In this document: positions 44,617-52,870 of the stretch, one piece after another
How the letters are laid out: every line of letters begins with the position of its first letter
How positions within the stretch are numbered: the stretch's first letter is position 1
Assembly (NCBI RefSeq): GCF_017573505.1
Contig: NZ_JAGEOJ010000034.1
Span: 1 to 64,000 of the forward strand
Source of the DNA: Actinomadura barringtoniae
GTDB lineage: Bacteria > Actinomycetota > Actinomycetes > Streptosporangiales > Streptosporangiaceae
Reading direction: 5' to 3'
Length of the DNA stretch: 64,000 nucleotides
Notes under the pieces: model-generated
The model's input: only the letters and a program-made list of their open reading frames with translations
Database searches by the model: none
What the model was told of the DNA's origin: nothing
Position numbers and translations under genes: made by a program

Positions 44617-46170
44617 CGACGTGGCGGGGACCGGCTTCTCCGGCTCGGGCTCCAGCGGGGGAGCGCCCACCGCGCAGTTGAACTTCGGGTCGGGCACCTG
44701 GCCGTCGGGGCAGGTGCGCAGCGCGTCGTCGCGGACGGTGAAGAAGCTCAGGACCGCGCCGCCGAGCAGCATCACCGAGCAGATGACCATCGCCTTGTGG
44801 AACCCGTCGGAGAACGCGGCGGGATCGTTGTAGGCGTCCCCGGTCAGCCCCGCCAGCGGCGGGATCGCCGCGACCGACAGCAGCCCGGCGGCGCGCGCCA
44901 CCGCGTTGTTGACCCCGCTGGCCACCCCGGCGTGCCGCACGTCGGCGGTGGCCAGCACGGTCGCGGTCAGCGGCGCGACCATCGCGGCCAGCCCGAGTCC
45001 GAAGATGACGATCGCGGGCAGCACGTCCACCAGGTAGGAGGCGTCCTTGCCGACGCGTGAGGCCAGCAGCATGCCGCCCGCCGCCAGCACCAGCCCCACC
45101 GTCATCGGCTTGCGCGGCCCGATCCGCTGGGCCAAAGCCCCCGAACGCGACGACAGCAGCAGCATCAGCACCGTCACCGGCAGCATCGCGCTGCCCGCCG
45201 CGATCGCCGAGAAGCCGGAGACGACCTGAAGGTTCAGCACGAACAGGAAGAACATCACGCCCATCCCGCCGTACACCACGAACGTGACGATGTTGACGGC
45301 GGTGAACTGCCGGGAACCGAAGATCGACAGCGGCAGCATCGGCTGCGGCGCCGCCTTCTCCGCACCGTCCTTGCCGTGGCGCCTGATCACGCCGATGTGG
45401 CGGCCCTTGCCGCGGGCCCGCTCGACGTAGACGAAGGCGACCGCGGCCGCCAGCCCGAGCGCCGCCGCGGCGCCGATCACCGCGCTGGAGACGTTGCCCT
45501 CGGGCGCCTCGGTCAGCGCGTAGGTGGTGCCCGCCAGGGTGAGCGCGGCGAGGACCGCGCCGAGGATGTCGAAGCTGCCGCGCGCGTCGGGGTCGACGCT
45601 CTCGGGGACGTGCCGCAGCGTCACCGCGACCACGACCGCCGCGAGCGGCAGGTTGAGCAGGAAGACCCAGCGCCACCCGGCCGACTCGACCAGCCAGCCG
45701 CCGAGGAACGGCCCGATCGCGCCCGCCACACCGCCGAGGCCCGACCAGGCGCCGACCGCGCGCGGCCGGTCGTCGGAGCTGAACGAGGCCTGGATGATGG
45801 CCAGCGAGCCGGGGGTCAGCAGCGCGCCGCCGACGCCCTGCAGGGCCCGCGCGGCGACCAGCATGCTGATGTCCTGCGCCAGGCCGCACAGCAGCGAGGC
45901 CAGCGCGAACCACACCACGCCGATCACGAACACCTTGCGGCGCCCGTAGCGGTCGCCCAGCGAACCGCCCAGCAGGATGAAACCGGCGAGGGTGAGCGTG
46001 TAGGCGTTCACCGTCCACTGCAGCCCGGCCATGTTGGCGTGCAGGCTGGTGGCGATCCTGGGCAGCGCGACGTTGACGATCGTCGCGTCGAGCATGGCCA
46101 CGCCCGATCCGAGGACCGTGGCCAGCAGAATCCAGCGACCCGTCGGGGTCGCCAACCGAACGTCGGGCAT
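44608..46170 (-). CDS. DHA2 family MFS transporter
   Basis: A 520-residue 14-helix MFS exporter. Seen: VAMLDATIVNVALP (helix 1 motif D1), LGGSLGDRYGRRKVF (motif A), ALQGVGGALLTPGSLAI and the motif C-like GVAGAIGPFLGGWLVE. It exports drug-like compounds by proton antiport. The C-terminal tail holds two Cys in a Pro/Glu-rich end (RTCPDGQVPDPKFNC), unusual for this family. Its start (46170) follows the UBP zinc-finger gene directly (TGATG), so the two are co-translated. Confidence 0.88.
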   Translation of the reverse strand: MPDVRLATPTGRWILLATVLGSGVAMLDATIVNVALPRIATSLHANMAGLQWTVNAYTLTLAGFILLGGSLGDRYGRRKVFVIGVVWFALASLLCGLAQDISMLVAARALQGVGGALLTPGSLAIIQASFSSDDRPRAVGAWSGLGGVAGAIGPFLGGWLVESAGWRWVFLLNLPLAAVVVAVTLRHVPESVDPDARGSFDILGAVLAALTLAGTTYALTEAPEGNVSSAVIGAAAALGLAAAVAFVYVERARGKGRHIGVIRRHGKDGAEKAAPQPMLPLSIFGSRQFTAVNIVTFVVYGGMGVMFFLFVLNLQVVSGFSAIAAGSAMLPVTVLMLLLSSRSGALAQRIGPRKPMTVGLVLAAGGMLLASRVGKDASYLVDVLPAIVIFGLGLAAMVAPLTATVLATADVRHAGVASGVNNAVARAAGLLSVAAIPPLAGLTGDAYNDPAAFSDGFHKAMVICSVMLLGGAVLSFFTVRDDALRTCPDGQVPDPKFNCAVGAPPLEPEPEKPVPATSSP

Positions 46171-46433
46171 CAGACGATCAGTTCGTCCGCGAAGCACCAA
46201 CGCCAGTCCTCGCCCGGCTCGAACGAGCGGACGATCGGATGGGTCTCGGCGTGGAAGTGCTTGGTCGCGTGCCGCATCGGCGAGGAGTCACAGCAGCCGA
46301 CGTGGCCGCAGGCCAGGCACAGCCGCAGGTGAACCCACCGGGTCCCGCCCGCCAGGCACTCTTCGCATCCCTCCGGGGTCCGCGGCTGCGGGTCCTCCGC
46401 GGGGAGGTCGTTCACGTGTTCACACGAAGCCAT
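46170..46433 (-). CDS. UBP-type zinc finger protein
   Basis: An 87-residue protein that is almost only a ZnF-UBP domain: Cys/His pairs in CEHV, CEECL, LRLCLACGHVGCCDSS and the HATKHFHAETHPI segment. In eukaryotes this fold binds the ubiquitin tail; in actinobacteria it occurs as a small free protein often beside transporters. The gene is fused translationally (TGATG) to the MFS exporter downstream, suggesting a linked role, possibly in metal sensing or stabilising the transporter. Confidence 0.85.
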   Translation of the reverse strand: MASCEHVNDLPAEDPQPRTPEGCEECLAGGTRWVHLRLCLACGHVGCCDSSPMRHATKHFHAETHPIVRSFEPGEDWRWCFADELIV

Positions 46434-46528
46434 AGCTGCATCGTGCCACGCGCGGGGGCGTGAGATCACCGCCCGGGTGCGCCGAATCGCGGACCGGGCG
46501 CCACCGGCCACGGACCGGGGCCGCTTGA

Positions 46529-47602
46529 TCACCAGTGGTCGGGGCTGAAGGGCTCGTCCTCGGGCCGGACCGACTCCGACAGCAGCCGCAGATCGGACTC
46601 GACCATCATCGAGACCAGCTCCTCGAAGGTCACGCGCGGCTCCCAGCCGAGCTGCTCGCGGGCCTTCTTGGGGTCGGCGCAGAGCAGGTCGACCTCGGCG
46701 GGCCGGGTGTAGCGCTCGTCGAGGACGACGTGGTCCTCCCAGTTGAGCCCGACGCTGGTGAACGCGAACTCGACCAGATCGCGGACCGACTGGGTCTGGC
46801 CCGTTCCGATGACGTAGTCCTCGGGGGTGCCCTGGTTCAGCATCATCCGCATGGCGCGGGCGTAGTCGCCGGCGTAGCCCCAGTCGCGGCGGGCCTCCAG
46901 GTTGCCCAGCCGCAGCTCCGACGCCAGGCCCAGCTTGATCCGGGCGGCGCCGAGGGTGACCTTGCGGGTGACGAACTCGGCCCCGCGGCGCGGCGACTCG
47001 TGGTTGAACAGGATCCCGCTCACCGCGAACATCCCGTAGGACTCGCGGTAGTTCTGGGTGATGTAGTGCCCGTAGGTCTTGGCCACGCCGTACGGGCTGC
47101 GCGGGTGGAACGGGGTCTTCTCGTTCTGCGGCGTCTCCCGGACCATGCCGAACATCTCCGAGGAGGAGGCCTGATAGAAGCGGATCTGCTCCCCGTCGGG
47201 GGTGCGGGACGGGCTGATCCCCGACACCACGCGGATCGCCTCCAGCGTGCGCAGCACGCCCATGCCGGTCACCTCGGCGGTGAGCTCGGCCTGCTGCCAC
47301 GACATGGGGACGTAGGAGATCGCGCCCAGGTTGTAGACCTCGTCGGGGCGGACCCGTTCGACCGCCGAGATGAGGCTACCCTGGTCCAGCAGGTCGCCCG
47401 TGGTGATCTGGACGTCGCCGATGTGCTTGCGCAGCCGCGACACGTGCGGATTGGCCTGACCGCGCACCAGGCCCCAGACCTCATAACCCCGCTCGAGCAG
47501 GTGCTCGGCGAGGTACGAGCCATCCTGCCCGGTGATCCCGGTGATGAGTGCTCGCCTGGACAGCGGATCCTCCAGCTGATTAGGACAGATGCTGAGGCCC
47601 AT
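46529..47602 (-). CDS. gmd: GDP-mannose 4,6-dehydratase
   Basis: A protein of about 357 residues of the extended SDR family. Motifs: TGITGQDGSYLAEHLLERGY, the Ser in QASSSEMFG, YGVAK with the catalytic Tyr and Lys, and RRDWGYAGDY. It makes GDP-4-keto-6-deoxymannose, the precursor of GDP-fucose, rhamnose and related sugars. No partner sugar enzyme is adjacent. The start is uncertain: ATG 47602 lacks a Shine-Dalgarno; TTG 47626 and a CTG behind CTGGAGG (near 47560) are alternatives. Confidence 0.88.
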   Translation of the reverse strand: MGLSICPNQLEDPLSRRALITGITGQDGSYLAEHLLERGYEVWGLVRGQANPHVSRLRKHIGDVQITTGDLLDQGSLISAVERVRPDEVYNLGAISYVPMSWQQAELTAEVTGMGVLRTLEAIRVVSGISPSRTPDGEQIRFYQASSSEMFGMVRETPQNEKTPFHPRSPYGVAKTYGHYITQNYRESYGMFAVSGILFNHESPRRGAEFVTRKVTLGAARIKLGLASELRLGNLEARRDWGYAGDYARAMRMMLNQGTPEDYVIGTGQTQSVRDLVEFAFTSVGLNWEDHVVLDERYTRPAEVDLLCADPKKAREQLGWEPRVTFEELVSMMVESDLRLLSESVRPEDEPFSPDHW

Positions 47603-47802
47603 CACGGGTGTGACCGCTTCCCGCAACGAGTGTGAAATATGAGGTTAGCGACCTCTTAGCGATGCTGACGAGCGAGGGCGCCGTTTAAACCGAATTTGCT
47701 TCGAGTTCGTTTCGCGCCGGGAACGCCGAAACCGCGCTGTGCAGGGGCTTCCTGCGAGGTTCCGTGGCGCCGGCGGCCCGGATGTGCGACCGTTTGATCA
47801 TC

Positions 47803-48690
47803 ATGACGAGCCCGAACGGCCTGCCGCCTGCCCCGCCGACCGCCCCTCCCGAGCGGTCCCTCCCGCCCCTGCGCCTGAACGGGCGGGACCTCGGCCGGTT
47901 CGCGATCATGGCGGTGGTGAACCGGACCCCGGACTCCTTTTTCGACCGGGGCGCCACCTACGGCTTCGACGCCGCCCTGGCGGCGGTGGACAAGGCCGTT
48001 CAGGAGGGCGCCGACATCATCGACATCGGCGGGGTCAAGGCGGGCCCTGGCCAGGTCGTGGACGTCGCCGAGGAGCTGCGCCGGGTAGTGGACCTGGTCG
48101 CGGCCGTACGGGAGCGGCACCGCGAGATCGTGATCAGCGTGGACACCTGGCGGGCCGAGGTCGGCCGGGAGGTCGCCGCCGCCGGGGCCGACCTGCTGAA
48201 CGACACCTGGGGCGGTCCCGATCCCCGCCTGGCCGAGGTGGCCGCCGAGCACGGGATCGGCCTGGTCTGCGCCCACGCGGGCGGCCTGGAGCCGCGCACC
48301 CGGCCGCACCGGATCGCCTACGACGACGTGATGGCCGACGTTCTGGCGCACGTGACGGCCGAGGCGGAGCGGGCCTCGGCGCTCGGCGTACGGCGGGACG
48401 CGATCATGATCGATCCCGCGCACGACTTCGGCAAGAACACCCGCCACTCGCTGGAGATCACCCGGCGGCTGGACGAGATGGCCGCCACCGGCTGGCCCGT
48501 GCTGGTCGCGGTCTCCAACAAGGACTTCATCGGCGAGACGCTCGGCCAGCCGGTCGAGAAGCGCGGGGTCGGCACCATGGCCGTGCTGGGCGTCTCGGCC
48601 TGGCTCGGGGCCCGGGTCTTCCGGGTGCACGACGTGGCCGGGACCAGGGACGCCCTGGCGGCGGTCACAGCCCTCTCAGGCCGTCCGTAG
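47803..48690 (+). CDS. folP2: FolP2-type dihydropteroate synthase homolog
   Basis: A 295-residue DHPS-like TIM barrel. It has IMAVVNRTPDSFFDRGATYG, IDIGGVKAGPG, SVDTWRAEV and VAVSNKDFIGETLG. The VKAGPG (instead of ESTRPG) and SNKDF (instead of SRK-type) patterns are those of the mycobacterial FolP2/Rv1207 branch, which lacks clear DHPS activity. Thus it may not make folate. ATG 47803 begins a Pro-rich leader; GTG 47764, with GAGG upstream, is also possible. No folate genes are adjacent. Confidence 0.82.
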   Translation: MTSPNGLPPAPPTAPPERSLPPLRLNGRDLGRFAIMAVVNRTPDSFFDRGATYGFDAALAAVDKAVQEGADIIDIGGVKAGPGQVVDVAEELRRVVDLVAAVRERHREIVISVDTWRAEVGREVAAAGADLLNDTWGGPDPRLAEVAAEHGIGLVCAHAGGLEPRTRPHRIAYDDVMADVLAHVTAEAERASALGVRRDAIMIDPAHDFGKNTRHSLEITRRLDEMAATGWPVLVAVSNKDFIGETLGQPVEKRGVGTMAVLGVSAWLGARVFRVHDVAGTRDALAAVTALSGRP

Positions 48691-48730
48691 CGGCCACAGA
48701 CGGCCGTTCGAGGCCGGGGTCAGGGAAGGG

Positions 48731-49294
48731 TCAGTGGGACGAGGCGGCTTCGCGCTGGCGGGCGCGGTAGGCGGCCACGTGCATGCGGTTGCCGCATGTG
48801 CGGCTGTCGCAGTAGCGGCGGCAGCGGTTGCGGGACAGGTCGACCAGGACGCGCGAGCAGTCGGGCGCCTCGCAGGTGCGCAGCCGGTCGAGCTCGCCCG
48901 CCGCGACCACGTACGCCAGCGCCATGCCGCAGTCGGCGGCCAGGTGCTCGTTCATGGGCGCGCCGGGGGCGAAGAAGTGCACGTGCCAGTCGAAGCCGTC
49001 GTGGTCGGTGAGGTGCGGGGTGGTCCGCACGGCGCCGACGATCTCGTTCACCAGGCCGACGGCGGCGGGCACGTCGGCGGCCTGGAAGACCGCGTGGAAC
49101 TTGGCGCGCAGGGCCAGCACCCGGGCCAGGTCCTGGCCGGTCAGGTCGTGCACGTCGCTGAAGCTGTTGCGATCGACGAAGTCGCGCAGGCCGTGCAGGT
49201 CCGCGAGCTGCTCGGTCCCGGACGCCTCGGGCGCGGTGTTGATCAGGTCGACGACGGTCGCCAGCGCGTGCTCGGCGTCATGAGTGAAGATCAC
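48731..49294 (-). CDS. CGNR zinc-finger (ABATE domain) regulator
   Basis: A 187-residue protein with an N-terminal ABATE/DUF1470 stress-type domain and a C-terminal CGNR zinc finger: CEAPDCSRVLVDLSRN, then YCDSRTCGNRMHVAAYR. The zinc-binding Cys pairs are complete. Such proteins are thought to be DNA-binding transcription factors in actinobacteria. The 3-prime end converges with folP2, with a short GGGTCAG duplication around its stop. Confidence 0.85.
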   Translation of the reverse strand: MIFTHDAEHALATVVDLINTAPEASGTEQLADLHGLRDFVDRNSFSDVHDLTGQDLARVLALRAKFHAVFQAADVPAAVGLVNEIVGAVRTTPHLTDHDGFDWHVHFFAPGAPMNEHLAADCGMALAYVVAAGELDRLRTCEAPDCSRVLVDLSRNRCRRYCDSRTCGNRMHVAAYRARQREAASSH

Positions 49295-49519
49295 GATGAC
49301 TCCAGTCTCGGAGACCTGGGGTGGTCAGCTCCGGTGGGCGACGCCGAGGGGAGCGACTCGGACACTGCCTGACCTCCACCATATTCCGCAGATCGTGATC
49401 GTCCGTGCAACCCGGGCGGTTACGGGCTGCCGACGTGGCGACACTCCGCTGTCCTCGCCTCTTGACACCCGGCCGCCGCCGGATGATCGTCCGGGCCGCC
49501 CGCGGGGAATGATCGGCCC

Positions 49520-51112
49520 GTGGGGGATGAACGGATCTTCATCGTCTTCCTGGTCATCGCCGTCGTGGTGCTGCTGGCCAGGGCGCTGGCGACCAGGCTG
49601 GGTGTGCCCGCCGCCATCCTGCTGGTGATCCTCGGGGTGGCCGCCGGGTTCGTGCCCGGGCTGCCCAAGGTGGTGGTGTCGCCAGAGCTGGTGCTGCTCG
49701 GCTTTCTGCCGCCCCTGGTCTATCACGCCGCCTTCTTCACCGCGCCACGGGAGGCCCGCGCCGACGCCATCCCCATCTTCACGCTGGCGTTCGGGCTCAC
49801 AGCCGTCACCACCGCGGCCGTGGCCGCGACGGCCTTCGCGCTCCTGCCGGGCTCGGGCTGGGCCGCCGCGATCGCGTTCGGCGCCGCCGTGGCCCCGACC
49901 GACGCCGTCGCCGCCACCTCGGTCATGCAGCGGCTCGGCGCCCCGCCGCGGCTGGTCACGATCCTGGAGGGTGAGAGCCTGATCAACGACGGCGTCGCCC
50001 TCACGATCTTCGGGCTGGCCGTCGAGTCGCTCAGCGAGCCGTTCACCCTCGCGCACGGCGCGGTCCGGCTGGCGCAGGTCGTCGTCGGGGGAGTGGCGTT
50101 CGGGCTGCTGGTCGGCGTCGTGATCCGCAAGTTCCGGCGGCACATCCAGGACCCCATCAGCCAGGTGATCGGGCTGCTGGTCACCCCGTACGTCGCCTAC
50201 ATCCCGGCCGAGAACCTCGGCTTCTCGGGCGTGCTGGCGACCGTGACGGCCGGCTTCTACCTCGGTACGCGGGGCGAGGGCATGCTTCAGCCCGCCTCCC
50301 GGATCGCCGGGCAGATGTTCTGGCGGGTGCTGATCTTCCTGCTGGAGTCGATGCTGTTCGTGCTGCTCGGCCTGGAGATCCGCCAGGTCCTGGAGCAGCC
50401 CGGTAACCACACCTGGGCCGAGGTCGCCCTGACGGCGCTGGCGGTGTCGGCGGTCGTCATCGCGGTCCGGCTGCTGTGGGAGCTGTTCAACGGGCCGCTG
50501 GCGAGCCTGCTGCCGGGCGGCGAACGGATCCAGCGGGGGCTCGGCTGGCGGCCGCGACTGGTCATCGGGCTGTCCGGCCTGCGCGGCGCGATCTCGCTGG
50601 CGATCGTCCTGTCCCTGCCCACCTCCGTCGGCGAGGACCGGGGCATGCTGATCCTGCTCACCGCGCTGGTCGTGCTGGTCACTCTGGTCGGGCAGGCGCC
50701 GCTGCTGCCGTACGTGCTGCGCCGCCTGGGGCTGGTCGAGTCCGACCGGCTGCGGCTGGAGGAGATGGGCGCTCGCAAGGCCATCCTGCAGGCCGCGCTC
50801 GCCCGGCTGGACGACCTGGCCGACGACGACGAGGTCGACGAGCGCACCGCCGACGCGTTCCGGCAGATGCTGGAGCTCCGCCTGGAACGTATCCAGGGCC
50901 GCCTGCGCGAGGAGAAGGGCGAGGGCGAGGCCGAGCCGGAGGAGAGCACCGTCGCCAGCCGTGGCCGGGTCCGGACGGCCCTGGTGAACGCCCAGCGCGC
51001 CAAGCTCGACGCCCTCTACCGCAAAGGCAAGATCGGCGCCGACACGCGGCGCCGGATCAGCGGCGAACTGGACTTCGAGGACCCCGTCGTGACCCGGCAG
51101 GTCAAGGGGTGA
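49520..51112 (+). CDS. CPA1 family Na+/H+ antiporter
   Basis: A 530-residue antiporter with about 12 membrane helices. FLPPLVYHAAFFT, VAPTDAVAATSVMQRLG (ion site) and GESLINDGVALTIF are the classical motifs. Its cytoplasmic tail after the last helix is charged (EVDERTADAFRQMLELR). It differs from the copy at 34676 in motif details (PTD rather than PPD), so it is not a recent duplicate. The start is GTG 49520. It exchanges Na+ or K+ for protons. Confidence 0.88.
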   Translation: MGDERIFIVFLVIAVVVLLARALATRLGVPAAILLVILGVAAGFVPGLPKVVVSPELVLLGFLPPLVYHAAFFTAPREARADAIPIFTLAFGLTAVTTAAVAATAFALLPGSGWAAAIAFGAAVAPTDAVAATSVMQRLGAPPRLVTILEGESLINDGVALTIFGLAVESLSEPFTLAHGAVRLAQVVVGGVAFGLLVGVVIRKFRRHIQDPISQVIGLLVTPYVAYIPAENLGFSGVLATVTAGFYLGTRGEGMLQPASRIAGQMFWRVLIFLLESMLFVLLGLEIRQVLEQPGNHTWAEVALTALAVSAVVIAVRLLWELFNGPLASLLPGGERIQRGLGWRPRLVIGLSGLRGAISLAIVLSLPTSVGEDRGMLILLTALVVLVTLVGQAPLLPYVLRRLGLVESDRLRLEEMGARKAILQAALARLDDLADDDEVDERTADAFRQMLELRLERIQGRLREEKGEGEAEPEESTVASRGRVRTALVNAQRAKLDALYRKGKIGADTRRRISGELDFEDPVVTRQVKG

Positions 51113-51148
51113 ACGCCCGCGGGGCCCGCCGGGTCGGCGGGCGGGCCG

Positions 51149-51721
51149 TCAGCGCGAGTAGAGCGGGTCGGCGACCACGGGGTAGTACGAGCCCTCGTGC
51201 TGGACCCGCATCGTGATGGTCTGCCCCTCCAGGACGTAGTCGGCCTTGACGGGCCGGTACATCGAGTCGCACGCCCACGGGTTGTAGAGGCGGCCCACCG
51301 TCGCGCCGTAGCGCAGGTGGACGACGTCGTAGCCGCCGGACGGCATGGCCTCCAGCACCAGGCCGTCGGCCAGCGAGACCGGGAAGCGGAACTCGCTCGG
51401 GGCGTCCGCGCCATGGATCACGGTGAGCAGCCGGATGCCGCTCGCGGTCGTCTGGGCGACGATGTCGGTGTCGACCTCGATGCCCACGAAGACGCGCAGG
51501 CTCGGCCGCAGCACCTGGGCGACGGTGTCGGCGGCGGGCACGTCGATGCCGAAGTGGATCCGCTGGCCGTCCTTGGTCGGTACCCAGACCCCGTCACGCG
51601 CGCGCTGCCCCCAGGCGACGTCGGGGTTCTCCAGCTCTTGAGGCTCGTTCTTCCCCCGGGCGACGAGTACCCGGGACGCTGCGTTCATCGCCGCGGCAGC
51701 CCCATCCCGTGCATGCCTCAT
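51149..51721 (-). CDS. Hypothetical protein with a beta-rich C-terminus
   Basis: A 190-residue protein without a recognised motif. The second half is beta-rich and ends in YYPVVADPLYSR, a closing pattern common in uncharacterised secreted actinobacterial proteins; here no signal peptide is visible, so it may be an N-terminally shortened relative. DVAWGQRARDGVWVPTKDGQ and GIRLLTVIHGADAPSEFRFP are the best segments for a search. GAGGGGGC lies six bases before the ATG. Confidence 0.55.
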   Translation of the reverse strand: MRHARDGAAAAMNAASRVLVARGKNEPQELENPDVAWGQRARDGVWVPTKDGQRIHFGIDVPAADTVAQVLRPSLRVFVGIEVDTDIVAQTTASGIRLLTVIHGADAPSEFRFPVSLADGLVLEAMPSGGYDVVHLRYGATVGRLYNPWACDSMYRPVKADYVLEGQTITMRVQHEGSYYPVVADPLYSR

Positions 51722-51906
51722 GGCGGGCCCCCTCGCCTTCTTTCATCACAACCGTGACATCACACTGTTTCGGGTTTACCACGGGGAGGTAGTTCATGGT
51801 GTGCCTTGACCGGCACTTGGGTACATCATGACGTTCGCCCCGTGCGACGTCGCACCTTACACCACCCTTATCGGGACAGTCTGACCCGTAACTAGGATGG
51901 ATCTCC

Positions 51907-52404
51907 ATGAGCACGATCCGCATCGCCGAGCTGCCGCCGGCCGAGCAGGAGTCCATCCGCTCCATGCTGCGCAAGTCCACTCCGCTGCACGAGCTGCTCG
52001 CCCTTGAGATCACCGAGATCGGCGACCGGCACGCGGTGCTGTCGATGCCCGTGCGGGAGGAGGCGTTCAACAGCACCGGCAACCTGCACGGCGGCGCGAT
52101 CGCCACCCTCATCGACGTCGCCGCAGGCACCGCCGCCGCGCGCGGCAGCGGCTTCGAGCCGGGCAAGGTCAGTCTGGTCACCGCCGACCTCCACGTCCGC
52201 TACCTGGGCAGACCGCACGGCGACGTCGTCTTCGCGCGCGCCGAGGTGCTGAAGGCGGGCCGCCAGCTGGTCATCGTCGAGTGCCGCGTGACCGACGCTG
52301 AGGAACGCATCATCGCCGCCGCCGACTTCTCGATGATGCTGGTCCCGCTGCGCCGCCCCCTGCGTCCCGTCGCCACGGCCACCGACACCGACCCCGACCT
52401 CTGA
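51907..52404 (+). CDS. PaaI family thioesterase (hotdog fold)
   Basis: A 165-residue hotdog thioesterase. The PaaI signature NLHGGAIATLIDVAAGTAA contains the HGG motif and the active-site Asp; it is followed by LVTADLHVRYLGR. It hydrolyses acyl- or aryl-CoA esters, often as a safety valve for CoA in aromatic acid breakdown. It is the gene directly before the tRNA cluster. Confidence 0.88.
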   Translation: MSTIRIAELPPAEQESIRSMLRKSTPLHELLALEITEIGDRHAVLSMPVREEAFNSTGNLHGGAIATLIDVAAGTAAARGSGFEPGKVSLVTADLHVRYLGRPHGDVVFARAEVLKAGRQLVIVECRVTDAEERIIAAADFSMMLVPLRRPLRPVATATDTDPDL

Positions 52405-52475
52405 TCCAAAAACACATTGCCCCGGATCATGAACCGGGCGCATCCTTGTGTGCATCAAAGAAAACGAAAGCACGA

Positions 52476-52547
52476 AGGGATGAGCCAGCGGATAGGCGAC
52501 CGGATTCCAACTCCGGTGAAATGTGGGTTCGACTCCTACCGTCCCTG
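52476..52547 (+). tRNA. tRNA-Trp (CCA anticodon), atypical
   Basis: The 72 bases fold as a cloverleaf: acceptor AGGGATG/CGTCCCT (one T-G pair), short three-pair D stem GCC/GGC with GG in the loop, anticodon stem CCGGA/TCCGG with loop TTCCAAC (anticodon CCA), and T arm GTGGG-TTCGACT-CCTAC. The discriminator is G, the bacterial Trp identity base. No 3-prime CCA is encoded. The sequence differs from usual actinobacterial tRNA-Trp. Confidence 0.75.
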
Positions 52548-52562
52548 CTGAGAGTGATCGTT

Positions 52563-52633
52563 GGGCTTGTGGTGTAACGGGAACATTTCTGTTTTGCACG
52601 CAGACGATCGGGGTTCGATTCCCCGCGAGTCCA
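52563..52633 (+). tRNA. tRNA-Ala (TGC anticodon), atypical
   Basis: The 71 bases form acceptor GGGCTTG/CGAGTCC, D stem GTGT/ACAT, anticodon stem TCTGT/GCAGA with loop TTTGCAC (anticodon TGC), and T arm CGGGG-TTCGATT-CCCCG. Pair 3-70 is G-U, the alanine identity pair, and the discriminator is A. No CCA is encoded. It starts 15 bases after the tRNA-Trp gene. Confidence 0.8.
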
Positions 52634-52652
52634 CGCGGTAACCGCAGTACAT

Positions 52653-52727
52653 GCCGTAGAGGCCTTGGCGGTGAGGCATCAGGTTTCCACCCTGACAAAC
52701 CGGGTTCGACTCCCGGCTACGGCTCCA
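52653..52727 (+). tRNA. tRNA-Gly (TCC anticodon), atypical
   Basis: Acceptor GCCGTAG/CTACGGC is perfect; D stem GCCT/AGGC; anticodon stem TCAGG/CCTGA with loop TTTCCAC (anticodon TCC); T arm CCGGG-TTCGACT-CCCGG; discriminator T, as expected for Gly. The genome-encoded CCA ends at 52727. The tRNA-Ser gene follows after one base. Confidence 0.88.
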
Positions 52728-52728
52728 C

Positions 52729-52816
52729 GGAGGACTGGCCGAGCGGTAAGGCACCCGTTTCGAAAACGGTAGTCAGGGTGAGACCTGCGGGAGTTCGATT
52801 CTCTCGTCCTCCGCCA
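52729..52816 (+). tRNA. tRNA-Ser (CGA anticodon)
   Basis: Acceptor GGAGGAC/GTCCTCC, anticodon loop TTCGAAA (CGA, reading UCG), a long variable arm (CAGG/CCTG) as required for Ser, T arm GGGAG-TTCGATT-CTCTC, discriminator G and an encoded CCA. The lowest anticodon-stem pair is a C-T mismatch. It is the last gene of the cluster and is followed by a strong hairpin. Confidence 0.87.
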
Positions 52817-52827
52817 TTGCGACGACG

Positions 52828-52864
52828 GCGCCGCGGCATCGGGATCGATGCCGCGGCGCTTTCT
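52828..52864. terminator. Strong hairpin terminator after the tRNA cluster
   Basis: GCGCCGCGGCATC (52828-52840) and GATGCCGCGGCGC (52847-52859) form a 13-bp perfect stem with a six-base loop, followed by TTTCTC. It ends the tRNA transcript and sits just before the 3-prime end of the convergent aminotransferase gene. Confidence 0.85.
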
Positions 52865-52870
52865 CATGCG

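Noticed and set aside
49520-51112. Recent duplication with the antiporter at 34676
   Set aside because: The motifs differ (PTDAVAATSV versus PPDAVAAVSV) and the tails are unrelated, so these are old paralogs.
52405-52475. A fifth tRNA or an integrase attachment repeat before the tRNA cluster
   Set aside because: No cloverleaf can be drawn; only a weak CCCGG/CCGGG inverted repeat after the thioesterase stop is visible. No integrase gene lies within several kb on either side.
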